64,000 nt of DNA from Paralichthys olivaceus (Eukaryota; Chordata; Actinopteri; Pleuronectiformes; Paralichthyidae), in assembly GCF_024713975.1 (NCBI RefSeq), contig NC_091094.1, positions 17,827,001 to 17,891,000 on the forward strand, in the 5' to 3' direction. Within the stretch, counting starts at the first letter, position 1. Every line of letters starts with the position of its first letter. Shown here piece by piece: positions 1 through 17,682 of the stretch. The notes under the pieces were generated by a model. That model saw only the letters and a list, made by a program, of their open reading frames with translations. It was not told the origin of the DNA and searched no databases. The translations under genes were made by a program, and so were the position numbers.

Positions 1-304
1 GCAGAGAGAGTTTGCAATGTGCAGAGGAGCGTCAAACAGGCAGCACTTTTTTAACAACAGCCATGAGAGTTTGACCACGCTCTGCTGTTAAACATCGACC
101 GTCATGTCAACGGTGTCTCAGTGTATTTAACTCTCTAAAAAAAGGAGGAAGGACCTTTTTTCAAAGATGTATCTCCCCTTGAAACCTTTTAAGTCTATGT
201 AAAGCCGTCCAATACACAAACTGTTCTCATGTTTAAACGCAAGTTATAGTATGTTGTTGTTCAGCTTTCCAACAATCAAATACCTCAAAAGGCAAAGGTA
301 CTCA

Positions 305-6620
<6,316 letters not shown>

Positions 6621-7821
6621 GCTGCCTGCGTGCGTGTGAGTGACGTTACCGGGACTAAAATAAAAAACAACCGCTCGCTGTCTCCTCGGGGCAGAAGCGA
6701 CGGAAGCTAACCGCTGCTAGCTGGCTGCGCTCCTCGACGTGAACAGCGGACGAGGCACGAGAGCGGGTTTAAAATGACGACGAGTGAAACAGCGAGGAGA
6801 AACACAGTCGATGTGTGCGATGCAGTGTGTGGCTTTTCATGTGGAGTTGAAGAATATCGTTGTCGCGTCTGTTTCGTAGCGTAAAGTCGCGCAGAGCCGT
6901 GGCGAGTTCCTGCAGGCTCAGCTGTCACCGGGCTGAGGAAGTTTGTGGGCGGTAACCAACACACGGCGGGGGCGTGGCAGTAGTGAAGACGCGATCTCGT
7001 CTTGGGACAACGAAAGATGACGTCACTGGCAGCAGCGATACGTTGACGAAGGACAAAAAATTTAAAAAGAGGCGAAAAATAAACAAACGACTCAATTAAT
7101 AAATTAATCTGTCAGCCAAAATTCACAACAGAAGTTGTTTTAAAACACCGTAACTTTATTAATGACATATGTTCAATTTAACATATTTTTATTTTCTCTT
7201 ACTGCAAATTTCCCCATTGTGGGACTAATAAAGGATTATCTTATCTAATCTTTATAACTCATTTTCTTTCCAAATTTCTTTTTCAGTTGAAATTATATGC
7301 AGAAAACATTTCCCTTTTTCACACTATTAGCTAATGCTTTGAAGTATACAGTCTGTACCAATTTGCAAAACAAATTATAATAACTATAATTATAAGAAGA
7401 AGAAAAGAAGAAGACGAAGAAGAATACGCTTATTTATTATGGGATTGTGGTAGTACTCCTATTACTTCTAATACCCGAGAAATGTTTGAACATTGTCCGA
7501 AAATGATGTTGGAGTTTAATGAATCCCACCAATGTCTTCCATTTGAAGTTCTCATTAAAATGCCAAAACTATTTTACTTCCCACACACTTAATTCATATT
7601 TCTGTAAAACAAGTGAAACTCGTGGCCTGTCGTGAGAAACATCCAAAAGCTAACTAAACCCCTAACCCCTGCCCCGAACTAGCCCCGCCTCTCCGGGAGT
7701 AGTCTGCTGCTCACCGAGCTCACCAGTGCATTTTCCGAACACGCCATTTTCCATCGACAACTGAAGAGCGACTCAATCGGAGGAGCGCGGAAAGCCTGAA
7801 CTGTGGATTCCTTCAAACAAG
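6621..7821. promoter_or_regulatory. Divergent ahcyl1 / srsf3 upstream region
   Basis: The two genes point away from each other. About 6621-7030 is CpG-rich and should hold the ahcyl1 5' UTR and promoter (minus). About 7640-7821 is GC-rich and leads into the srsf3 first exon (plus). An AT-rich centre (7030-7640), including an AAG-rich run near 7390-7425, separates them. The region is too long to call a classic shared promoter; two back-to-back promoters are more likely. Confidence 0.55.
7700..7821 (+). other. srsf3: srsf3 non-coding first exon (5' end approximate)
   Basis: A consensus donor (AAG followed by GTAACG) ends an exon at 7821, just downstream of a GC-rich patch. The next acceptor is at 8623, eight bases before the srsf3 ATG. 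The transcription start is a guess; only the donor is visible. Confidence 0.6.
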
Positions 7822-8631
7822 GTAACGCCTGGACTCATTTTCTTTCTAAATCCATCTTTATGAAACCTTGTAATCGCATCACTCTGTCAATTTAATCGAT
7901 CTTTTAGATTTCTGTCGTTGCTCCTCGAATGATGCTGTGTAGGCCCCAAAAAGGCGACAGCCATTTTAGCTATCCTTAGCCAGCTAACATTGTTCCATCT
8001 CACTGGCTCCAGAGGCTCGAAATATATTCTTAAGTCAAATGTTAAACATGCAATAATGGCCGCATGTAGAATAACAGGCACGGAGATAAAGAAAATGTAT
8101 CCTCAACAGACTTTGGAGTCCCATGCTTAGTATTTCTGTTAACATTAGCATTAGCCTAGCCTGATAGTCCGTTAGAAAAGTAGGCCAAGCTGCAGCGGGT
8201 TGTGAGGAGTTGATTGAAAACGTGGTTCTTTGGTAAATATAATGGATGTAAATGTTATATTAACTTAATAACTTGTTTAGCGGCGCTTTAACTTACAACC
8301 TGTATAGGTATGTTCAGAAGAAATTCAATAGTTGCGTAGAATTTTACGAAAATATTAAAAAATAGGGTTAATTTTCGCACCACACGTTTGAATGACTTTT
8401 GATTATTTACGTGCTTGATCCCTTTCCATGATACAGAAAAGATCTATGTGATGCACTAAGCACAAGTAGCTGAATCCTGTAGCTGTGCTCAGTCTTTGTC
8501 TTCCTTCTTCATTGTTGTGCGGTGATATAAACAAACAGCATTTGGGTTTTGTTTGTGTTTAGTGGATAAGTCTGAACTATATTTTGCATCAATTATTCAT
8601 TTCCTCTTTGTTTTGTTTTCCAGATTCAGTC

Positions 8632-11600
8632 ATGCACCGTGACTGTCCTCTTGACTGCAAAGTCTATGTTGGAAACTTGGGAAACAATGGAAACAAGACC
8701 GAGCTAGAGCGGTCATTCGGCTATTATGGCCCTCTCCGCAGTGTTTGGGTGGCCAGGAACCCCCCAGGCTTTGCCTTTGTAGAGTTTGAAGATCCTAGAG
8801 ATGCCACTGATGCAGTGCGTGAGCTGGATGGAAGGTATGAGACGATCTTATCTAGGAAATCAGTGATTTGAATAAGAGGAGCAGCTACAGTGGTTAATGC
8901 TGATTGTTTGGTTTGTAGGACATTGTGTGGCTGCCGTGTACGAGTGGAGCTGTCAAATGGTGAGAAACGTAGCCGAACCCGTGGTGCCCCTCCTTCTTGG
9001 AGCAGACGTCCCAGGGATAGAGATGACTACAGGCGTCGCAGTCCACCACCCAGGCGAAGGTGACCTACATATTTTTTGTTTGTCAGTTGCCACTAGAGAC
9101 AACACCTCATACACATTGATAATGCTTGATGAATCCACCCTCTTACCCACAGTACAATTTCCTGGTAATTGTTCACACTTTTCCAGTCTAGGCATTTCTA
9201 TTGTTTGTAATCCTTTTCTGATTTTACATTTGTGACTGTTGCAATGTCTAAGGCTTGCAGATTCATCATCATTTACATTATTGGTCATTGAGTGTACGGC
9301 GCTAGACAGATAGACGTTTAAAAATCGACTAATAAATAAGAGATGGGAACGTTTCCTTTTCAAAGGTTAGGTAGTACAACCTTTAAATTACAAAGTGCAT
9401 CTTAAAATCTGTTACATTTTCTGTGCACTTTCAGGTAGTTTCTGCAGTTTAGCTGCTTTCAATTGGCAAATTGCGTATACGAAATATATATACAACATAG
9501 GATGTCAGAAGAAGTTTAGTCTGTATTGAATTTTTTGGTGGGGGGTGCCAAATGTGATGCTTTTATTTCCTTTTGTTTGAGGATGCTCTTTATTTTCATC
9601 TATATTAATAAGAATGAAACCCGTTGCAGAGCCACCACCATGCCTCTTCTCACCACCCTCTGAGTCAATCAACTAGTCCTCTTTCAGCATCATGTGACTG
9701 CTGACCATCGTGCCCCAATCAGCTTGGCTGGTGCTGTCACATGACCCGGGCATGGCCAGTCGTCAGGTTGCACCAGCCCATTGGTTCCTCAGCATGCCGT
9801 TCTCAACCTCCTCCTCCTTCAACCTTAACCCAAACGGCAGCGGCCCACCTCACATTCCCGACCAATCAGCGTATTACGTTTCCAAATGTCTACAACCTAC
9901 CAGCAGCAGCCTTCGGCTAACCAATTAAAGCAGGAAAAAAGCCACAGCCAGCCCCCATCTGCCTGCCACCTAATCACCTTGCAGCATCTGGCCAGTCCTA
10001 TTCAGCCAATTCTACCTACCCGGCCGACAGTCTGCCTCCCTTTCGTCATATCTAGCTTGTTGAAAACCAAAAATACTAGTAAGTTTTCCTGCTTCATTCA
10101 GTACACTGCTGATAAGTTTTGAAAGTGAAGAGACAGCTGGTTTGAAAAGGTAGTTCTTTTTCTTATGATTTGAATTTGTTAGTTTGTCCACCATTTCTGT
10201 AATTCCTTGTTTCAAATGGGAAGGGTCCAACACCAAAAGTTTGGAACTTGACATTACCAGAGATAATCGATTATAGATTATCATCTGGTATGTTTTGGGG
10301 GCTCTGAGCAGAATTATGAAGTCTCATAAGTCAAAACTCTTCTCAACCCCCCAATGAATATCAGAAAATTTTTAATGCTGTGTGGTTGGTTTTAGCAGAT
10401 CGCATTGGACTTTGACACTAGCCTCCATATTCTTATGTTCCTTGAACTGCAGTGGACCAGTTTCATACAGATGGTGGCCTCTGTGTGTATTTTTGTTTCC
10501 ACACAGAGCCAGTCCACAGTGTGGTGTTAAATCTTTCGAAAGGGGCATATGCTGCTGATAAGCTTACTCATCATTTTGTAAAAGGGTTTGAAGCTCAGGT
10601 GCCCGTACAAACATCCATGTCTGCCAATTAGAGAAAATTTCACACTGCTGACTTAATCTCAAAATGAACATGATACTATGGGATAGAAGGGGGGTGATTC
10701 GTAAGCATCTGCCATCTTTATGTACTAGGTCCATTGCCAGTGATTTACATTTTCTAATGATATCATTGCTTTTGAGGGGGTAAAGTCTAATTTTCATTTT
10801 GAGTTACCAAGATAACAAACAGCTGTGTTTGAAGGTGGCCCATATAAGAAAAGGATTAAAATGGCATGGAGCTATACAGGCTGTTCAGTGCGTCTCCTTG
10901 TTTTTAAACAGTTTTGTGTTTTTCCTGTGCAGATCCCCACGCAGGAGGAGCTTCAGCCGCAGTCGTAGCAGGTATTAAAGCTTTCACATTCTTTGGACAT
11001 CATAATACATCTATCTCAAATTAATGAAACATACTGTTAGCCAGAGCTAGCTAACATGCTTAAAAATTTGACAATATTTTATGTTGGAAAGTCCCACAAG
11101 TAAAAAGCAACTTGACCATATGCAAGACTGAAGTTTTGGTGAGCTGGACTATTGTTGCCAAGTTAAAACATTAGAAACGGGCCACAATGATGGTAATCAT
11201 CACTTCTACACAGGTTTACATAAACTGTTAAAATTCGTTGCATTCATTTTTATTTCAATTGGATCTGCTGATTTGTAAAGGACATGTGTCATGAAGGGAA
11301 AAATAATATCAGAACCTCTCTAATTAAGAATAAACCTTTGATTGAATTAAACTGAAATGATGTTAAGCTAATGGGATTGTTCATATTTTTCAGGTCTTTC
11401 TCCAGAGACAGGAGGAGGGAGAGGTCCCTCTCCAGGGACAGGAACCACAAGCCTTCAAGATCCTTCTCTCGATCACGAAGGTACTTACTCGCTCTTGATA
11501 TATCTAAAGATGATTTAAAACTACTGCACATCCAATGTGGTTTCTAGAGGACCCTTCACCACAGATAATAATGCTCAGCATACATGTGTCCTTTGGATGT

Positions 11601-11728
11601 ATTTAACTGAAGCTAATTTGAGTGTATTGCTTAGATTGTGAGTGACAATTTGGTCCGTTCTCTTCCTGGCTTTAACATTTTTCCTTTTCCTTCCTTGCAG
11701 CCGTTCCAGGTCCAATGACCGAAAATAA
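8632..11728 (+). CDS. srsf3: Serine/arginine-rich splicing factor 3 (SRp20)
   Basis: Coding exons are 8632-8834, 8919-9059, 10933-10971, 11394-11480 and 11701-11728, together 165 codons plus TAA; human SRSF3 has 164 residues. The acceptor at 8622-8623 and the ATG at 8632 fix the start. Residues 8-80 form one RRM ([20 protein letters not shown], then [13 protein letters not shown]). The rest is the RS domain with RRRSP and RSRS repeats ending [13 protein letters not shown]3 is a nuclear, shuttling splicing factor that binds pyrimidine-rich CNNC-like sites and helps mRNA export through NXF1. The intron between 9059 and 10933 is unusually long for this small gene and contains a stop-containing cassette exon (separate entry), the known means of autoregulation in mammals. 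The neighbour cdkn1a is also its neighbour in human. Confidence 0.97.
9630..10078 (+). other. srsf3: srsf3 poison cassette exon (449 nt, brings in a premature stop)
   Basis: A good acceptor (TTGCAG at 9629) and a strong donor (GTAAGT at 10079) bound 449 nt inside the 1.87-kb intron. Spliced after the exon ending 9059 (phase 2), it reads AGA GCC ACC ACC ATG and hits TGA at 9661-9663. Mammalian SRSF3 has an ultraconserved cassette exon of nearly the same size (456 nt) at the same place; its inclusion sends the mRNA to nonsense-mediated decay and lowers SRSF3. Borders and frame effect are seen; use of the exon is inferred from the family. Confidence 0.85.
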
Positions 11729-12312
11729 AGGAATGTGTGAAGGTGTAAAGGGAGCTAAAAATGAACGGTTGCATAGGCTATGCCGCTTCATGATGGACTT
11801 CAACTTTGTTCATTTTTGTGTTGGATTTTTTAAAACAATCAAGCATTTTAGTGTCCCTACTGTTTTGCTGTTATTGTGATTTTCAAATACTTTTTAGTGG
11901 GTGTGGACAGGAGTGACCCCTCACAGAAATTGTTTGTCTCCTTTGTCCCAAAACAGCTGTACCACCTAGCATTCCACTTCATCAGTAACTCTTGATACCT
12001 TTTGGGTTTTTGAATGTACTGTGTAGTTCGACATAGTGTGAGTAGTTCTTCGTTTTCATTGTGTAAACACCAGCATTTTTTTTTCAAAGGACTGGGACTA
12101 TGTGTAATTGCATCCCTGTTTGTCTCTAAAGCCAATTTGATATCAGCGAGCAACTTTCTTCATACTGAAGGTTTTCATCTGTTAATGGAGATGCAAAATT
12201 ATGGCATAGGTTTTATTAAAAAAAAAACTAAAAAAACAGGTGTTAACACGTCTACTTTTGGTAAATTGCATTTTCCATTATTTTATTGTTTCATACTCTG
12301 TGAAACGGTCTC

Positions 12313-12318
12313 AATAAA
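12313..12318 (+). terminator. srsf3: srsf3 polyadenylation signal
   Basis: AATAAA lies about 590 nt after the srsf3 stop, followed by a T-rich stretch (12340-12362), as expected for a cleavage and poly(A) site. Confidence 0.75.
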
Positions 12319-12382
12319 AATACTGGCTGTTAAACATTGCTTATCTTTTTTTCTCTTTTTTTTACCTCACATGATTATATGC

Positions 12383-12422
12383 AAATCTAATGTTTTACTC
12401 TGAAATCTAATGTTTTACTCTG
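12383..12422 (+). repeat. Perfect 2 x 20-bp tandem repeat
   Basis: A 20-base unit beginning AAATCTAATG is repeated exactly at 12383-12402 and 12403-12422, just after the srsf3 poly(A) region. It looks like a local slippage duplication with no visible function. Confidence 0.9.
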
Positions 12423-12442
12423 ACATCTATCCAGTTTATTTT

Positions 12443-12457
12443 CCACAAGAGGGCACT
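12443..12457 (+). promoter_or_regulatory. Candidate CTCF site downstream of srsf3
   Basis: The 15-mer CCACAAGAGGGCACT fits the CTCF core (CCASYAGRKGGCRS) at nearly every position. It sits between srsf3 and the p21 intergenic region. Motif match only. Confidence 0.4.
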
Positions 12458-13400
12458 CCTATAGCATCTACTTCAGTATATTTCATTTGTGTTATCATTG
12501 CCTGTTGCCATGTGTCAGGGTTTGCTTGGTTTTTCTGGAGTGCTGTTTGCCTCTTAATTTACTAATTTTACAACTTGGAGGGGAGGTTGAGATTTCTCCT
12601 GTTATACTGGAATAACTTGTGTGTTAAATATTTGAAATGACTCACTATGGTGATTCAGTGTGATTATGGTAACTACTTATGGCTAGATAACTACATTCAT
12701 TTTGTCTTGTACCCAAACATTTAGATACATTCAAAGATTTTTTTTATATGTAATTCTGACAATTTGACAGTTTAAAGTCACACCTGTTTTTAAGATGCCT
12801 CTTTTTGGTGAAATTAAAACTTTGTGATGATGATATTCAGATTTGTGACAATGATTAGGAAAAGTGATTAAGAAAAATATTTGTATAAACAGTACTTATT
12901 ATGTAAGTAACTTGACTCTTAATGAAGTATGTGTTACAGTTTTGAGCAATACAATATACTTAAATTATACAGGTGTAAGTAAGGGTGAGGTTGTTTGTGT
13001 CCCATTGTCAAACATTGTAAGAAAGTGATGTAGTCATAAGAAAGAGAAAAATAAGGTGAGGAGAAGTTCATGCCCTCACCTGCATTTGTTTTTCTGTCGA
13101 ACAGTGTCTGGCATGAGATAGAGTAGGATAGGGAGAGGATAGAGCCCTTGTGCTGCTGATAAAGTCACTTAAGATAATGTAGTGGAGAGTTAAAACATTT
13201 TCAACAGTTCCTGCAGGAATGATTTCAGTTCAACACCTGGAGATTAATATAATTCATCTATAGTTTTGCATTAGAGGTTTTATTGAGACAGATTTAATTC
13301 AACTTAAAATTGTGGTTTTAAAATGACATTTTGTAAATGTACAGCGGCGGATGTTCTCACAAACATGTATGGTGCACCCTACTGTTCATCTGTTATTCAG

Positions 13401-13534
13401 TTCACGTGGATCGTCTGCGTGAACGGAGAGAGCTCGTGGGCTTGTCCCGGAGAAGAAGAAGCCCGCGAGCTGGCTCGTCCTATCCCGATCAAGCCCACGA
13501 GCTGCCTCCGTTTCACGCAGACGATCCACGTGAA
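13401..13534. repeat. Near-perfect inverted repeat (about 45-bp arms) in CpG-rich DNA
   Basis: The arm at 13401-13445 is matched by the reverse complement of 13490-13534, with one single-base gap and two or three mismatches. Each outer arm carries a CACGTG E-box. The 44-bp loop contains a small inner palindrome (CGAGCTGGCTCG). A transcript would fold into a long hairpin; the DNA could extrude a cruciform. I cannot assign it to a known element and see no target-site duplication. Confidence 0.9.
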
Positions 13535-13800
13535 CCGGCACATCACGAGAATTCCCGGCTCATAAACGCGCGCGCTTTTCCACGAGTTACTGAAGCCCGT
13601 GTGACGTCAGTGCAGTGATCAGTCAGAGCGACCCCGCCCCCTGTCCCACCCACCGCCGTGTAGCATGCGCGAGTTACAAAAACCCACAGAGATGGAAACT
13701 GATCACTGGTGGAATCTAGTGAAAAGCTTTGGGCAGCTCTACATCTCCACTCAGATGTACATGGCTGTGCGCCCAAAGCAAGCTCTTTAAGTTAACTCAG
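13535..13800 (+). promoter_or_regulatory. CpG-rich promoter-like patch next to the palindrome
   Basis: Over about 150 bp this holds a TATA-like CATAAA (13561), a CG-dense run, a full palindromic CRE (TGACGTCA, 13602-13609) and a GC box (CCCCGCCCC near 13632). It is much more CpG-rich than its AT-rich surroundings. A short hairpin follows at 13726-13779: GCTTTGGGC pairs with GCCCAAAGC, and TACATCT with AGATGTA around a 6-nt loop. No convincing ORF follows, so a non-coding transcript or a distal element of cdkn1a is possible. Confidence 0.4.
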
Positions 13801-16170
13801 TATAACATAATAATAATGATAATTATATATAGGTGCAGGCTTATTAAATGTTTGGACAAATGTTTATGGATAAATCCACTGAGAAACCTGCCGTGTTTAC
13901 ACCCACTGTTATGTCACATGTGTGGTGTCTGTCGCCCGCGGAGCTCAGGACACGAGACACGACGAAGCAGGGGGGGAATCCGAAGGTCTCTGCACTTTTT
14001 ACATCATTATCCCTTACTGTACAATTATCAATTTCAGTGTTGAATACTCAACTGGATTGTATAATATTATTTCATTATGGTTTTACTTTTCACTCAATCT
14101 ACTGTTGCTTTTTGAGTTTTTCAATGTATGTTACTTTCTCGCACTCTTATCTTGCTCAGTATTATGAGATTGATACATAGTTTATAACATTAAGTCCAGA
14201 GATAACAAAAATCCACCTTGCTCTGTAATTCACATTCTATACCTACATCTTGTAGGGAAACCAAGTGTAAAAATAACAGGGTGTGGTTGCACGGTATGGG
14301 AACTGTGCTGGACTATTTCTTGGCATGAAGCAGTGACTTCATGAATCTCATCTGAAAGTTTCACAGTGACAAAAATGACCCAAATGTGCCCTGAGGTAAA
14401 GGAGCTGTGTTTGTGGTGGGCTAATGCTCATTAACTTCCTTGCCTGATGTGCCAGATGATTGGATTCCTGCTTGTGAGATATCCAGCAGCCTTGCAAGGT
14501 TACTGGCTTGAATAATGTGTCCTTTGGACATGAAGCTTGTGTACTGTAAGACTTAATATATTGTTCCACATCCCATCCCCATTGTTCGTATATACAGTCA
14601 GGGAAGTGACACGTACTAGAATATTATGGAATTCTGTTTGTCCTGTAAATGATCAAGTTCACTAGTTTGCAGGATCACATGAGGGAAGAGCAAAATATTT
14701 ATTTTCTTTTACATACTAAATTCTGTATAGTGAATATGAAAAAAATTTCTTAACTGACTTTTTTTAATTTACACAGATGGTCTTACTGTATGAAGCCGAC
14801 ACAATTACACACAGGGTTTAATGACACTTTGTTCACAGAGGTATCAGTTCTCCTGACCTGACCCATGAGGTAAAACATCAAGTGTTCTGTGGACAACCAT
14901 GTTGCATCACCACGGTCGCAGGTATCATTTTGCAAAGAGCCAAATTCTATTGATAATAAATATCAATCAATAAATGGTTAACTAAGCAGTGTCATCTGGA
15001 TGTGCCTCATTTGGCACCACCTCTGATGTGAAACATTTCACAGAACACGCAGAATAAAAGCCTGCATAAGAATATGTGAGGGGGACTGCAGCTGCCTGGG
15101 AGCTGACAGATAATAAAGTGTCTACTCAGCTGTACAAATGTCGAGCTTTTGGCTGTGGTCACACACAGCATATGCACTCGTTGTTTCCCCCATTTTGTTT
15201 GAATTACATTAACTTCACATATCCACCACTAAATACAGTTGAACTGTAGATGTAAACAACTTTCTAAAGCAGACTTGTGTGTTTCTCTTGTGTCCCAGTA
15301 GTAGCTGCTCAACAAAGGAGTCAGTGGGGTGTTCTGTCTGTTGGGCTTTTATACGCCGCATCCTACAGTTGGGACTTGGCTGTTGTTGTGCTGGGAGTTC
15401 GGCTTAACGGCAGCACGGTTGGGTCGGGAAGAATGAGTTGTCTCTCGGCTGATTTAGGGCAGAGATAAACTAACCTGGCTCCAACAACAAGATGAACAGG
15501 TGGATCAGCATCAGGAGAACCATATGTGTGAAGGTTCAAGCTTTTTAAGTGGCTTGTTAGAGAAACAGGTTTATTGAAAAAGGATTATGAGATTAATTAT
15601 GAGAACTACAGGCTAATTCTCTTAATTCTCTTTAAACTCTTTAAAATGTGGTATTATCATCATATCTTGTACAGTCGTTTTTTTTCTTCTCCAAATCAGA
15701 GAGTGGAGCTGCTTATAACCTCAACTTGACTATAACATTCTCAAACTTTATTAATGCTTTTGAGAACAGTCTTTATTTTACAAAGATACTTACAGTTAAT
15801 ACATTTTATTGTGCTTTATCCTTCTGCTCCTCTACATTGCTTGGCATTAGGAAATTGAACTACTACTTGTACATATACTGTAGTCAAAATTATCTCCACC
15901 TCCAGCTGCTACAACATTTAACTGCTGGATAAACATGAGTGCTTAAGTAATAATTACATTTATTATGCATATATCATGATATACGTAACTCTATGAAAGG
16001 GCACAGGCTTTATAATTGTTTTTTCTAATAATTGTGTTCCTAAACTTGCAGTATTGATAAAAGTTCTACTTATACTATAAAAACTACTTTGTTGAATGTC
16101 TAAATAATAACTGGTTTTAATAGATATTTTTTTATTTTAATAGTTATTTACATTATCTTTCTTGTTCTTG
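13801..16170. other. AT-rich intergenic DNA, nothing recognised
   Basis: Read on both strands: no coding exon with splice support, no clear repeat ends and no RNA gene were recognised. Short open frames here lack conserved sequence. Confidence 0.6.
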
Positions 16171-16765
16171 AGGAGGAGAAGCTCAGTGTAAGGTTGTGTT
16201 AGGTGTGATAATCGAGAGGAGACAGAATTGAATAACAGCAGCCTCAGGGTGGTGGTTTTTATATTTATAACAAAGCTGTTGTGAAAGTGTGACATTTAAA
16301 ACTTCACAGAGGAACTTTAACAACAAATCTGACACAAGAAAAACTTCAACTGCGCTTAAGACACTTGATACTTTGAGTACAATTATGAAATCATACTTAT
16401 TGATGTTTTTTTTCTTCATGTAATGAGTTTATAATGGGTTTTGTTAGCTTGTAAGTAACTCTTATAAAGAGATAAATGTCTATACACACTGTGGGCCTGG
16501 TTTATCTCCAGCCTTATAGATGACATGTTTTCATAACTCATAACTTCCAGAACCAAAATAAGACCTTGAAATCAAACTTTTTTTTCTTGCTGACCTACTT
16601 TTATCTGAGTGTATGGAAACACACATTCTATGGCTGCAGACAGTGACAGCCCCAGTTTGACTCCTGGACACGAGCTGCAGCCTCACGTGGAGCAGTGTAG
16701 TAAACTGGGCAGGGTCTGGGTCTCCTCCTCTTCCTCCTCCTCCTGAACCGAGGAGCCGGTGACTC
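16171..16765. repeat. Duplicated segment, copy 1 (upstream of cdkn1a)
   Basis: This stretch recurs in the same orientation at 17683-18381 with very high similarity by eye. Shared landmarks are a start in GGAGAAGCTCAGTGTAAGG, a block around CTTATAAAGAGATAAATG, and an end in a CTCCTCC-rich tract followed by GAACCGAGGAGC. Copy 2 has extra bases around 18075-18140 and near 18195-18225 that copy 1 lacks. The offset is about 1.5 kb, so the two copies are separated by about 0.9 kb of unrelated sequence. Confidence 0.9.
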
Positions 16766-17519
16766 CCCCCCCATCCCCCCACCCCACTCTGATTTGGTGT
16801 GTGTTTTCCTCTTCGTGGGATCTAAAACAAGCAAAAGCAGAAAATGTGTCTGTATCACTAATTTCAGAAACATTTGTCTATATGTGGTGCACATATCTCG
16901 TGAATCATTTATCTAATCAGCTACACTTTATTTGACAAGTGTGTTGTTAATTGCTGCAATTTGGACACGCAATCTGTCCAATATTAATAATAATGTGTCA
17001 GTTGCTTGATGGCCTCTGAAATAGCCGACATGCAATTAAAGAAAGAAAAAAACGGGTTAAGCAAATCATTCAAAGTTATATACAAACCACACACATTAAC
17101 AGTTATACAGCTGATTCAGTTTCATCTTGTTATAGTATATTGACTGTAAAATCTTCCCTGCAGATAAACCAGGTAGGATAAACACAAAGTTTTCTGACTT
17201 CACTCTGCACCATAGGCTGCTTATAAAAATCTCTGCACACAACGTCCAGCACACAAACAATGAAATGAGAGTATAATGTAGAACTGTTTGAGGAAACTAA
17301 TGACAAGGAATACTTCTGAAGTGGCTCCGGAGCATTGACACAGGACTAGAAAACTAGCATGTTCAGAACAGGCACTGCAAGACTGACTGAAAAAAGAACA
17401 AGCTCTTTGCAGAGGTGGGATCTTCTGATGTGCGCACTGAGACGCACGGAGCCTGGGCTGGGCCGGGTCGACATGACGCTGGAATTTCCTCCTCCTTACT
17501 ACTACAGACCTCAGAGACG

Positions 17520-17640
17520 ACCGTCACGTGTGCTCTTTTCCTTCCCGGGGAAAAATCCACGTGTGTGGGGCCTAGAGTCCCCCCCCCCCCGCACAGGACA
17601 GCCGCAGCCCCGCCCACCGGAGTTCATAAAAGTTTAGCCC
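17520..17640 (+). promoter_or_regulatory. GC-rich promoter-like patch just before copy 2
   Basis: Contains two CACGTG E-boxes (about 17525 and 17560), a C-run, a GC box (CCCCGCCC) and a TATA-like CATAAAA near 17629, roughly 55 bp before the second duplicate begins. It could drive an alternative upstream exon of cdkn1a or a non-coding RNA. No donor site is convincing enough to define an exon. Confidence 0.3.
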
Positions 17641-17682
17641 GTTATCCATGCCTGTGAAAAACACTTGGAGACTTGATCAAGG

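Noticed and set aside
12014-12403. 129-codon open frame after srsf3
   Set aside because: Lies in the srsf3 3' UTR, spans the AATAAA signal, low-complexity Phe/Leu/Ser-rich, no known domain.
13323-14043. Several plus-strand frames of 80-110 codons across the palindrome
   Set aside because: They read through the inverted repeat and CpG patch in different frames; amino-acid content follows base composition and no splice sites support them.
16531-16894. Gly/Arg-rich minus-strand frames in the duplicated segment
   Set aside because: Driven by the CTCCTCC tract; the frame is not preserved in the second copy.
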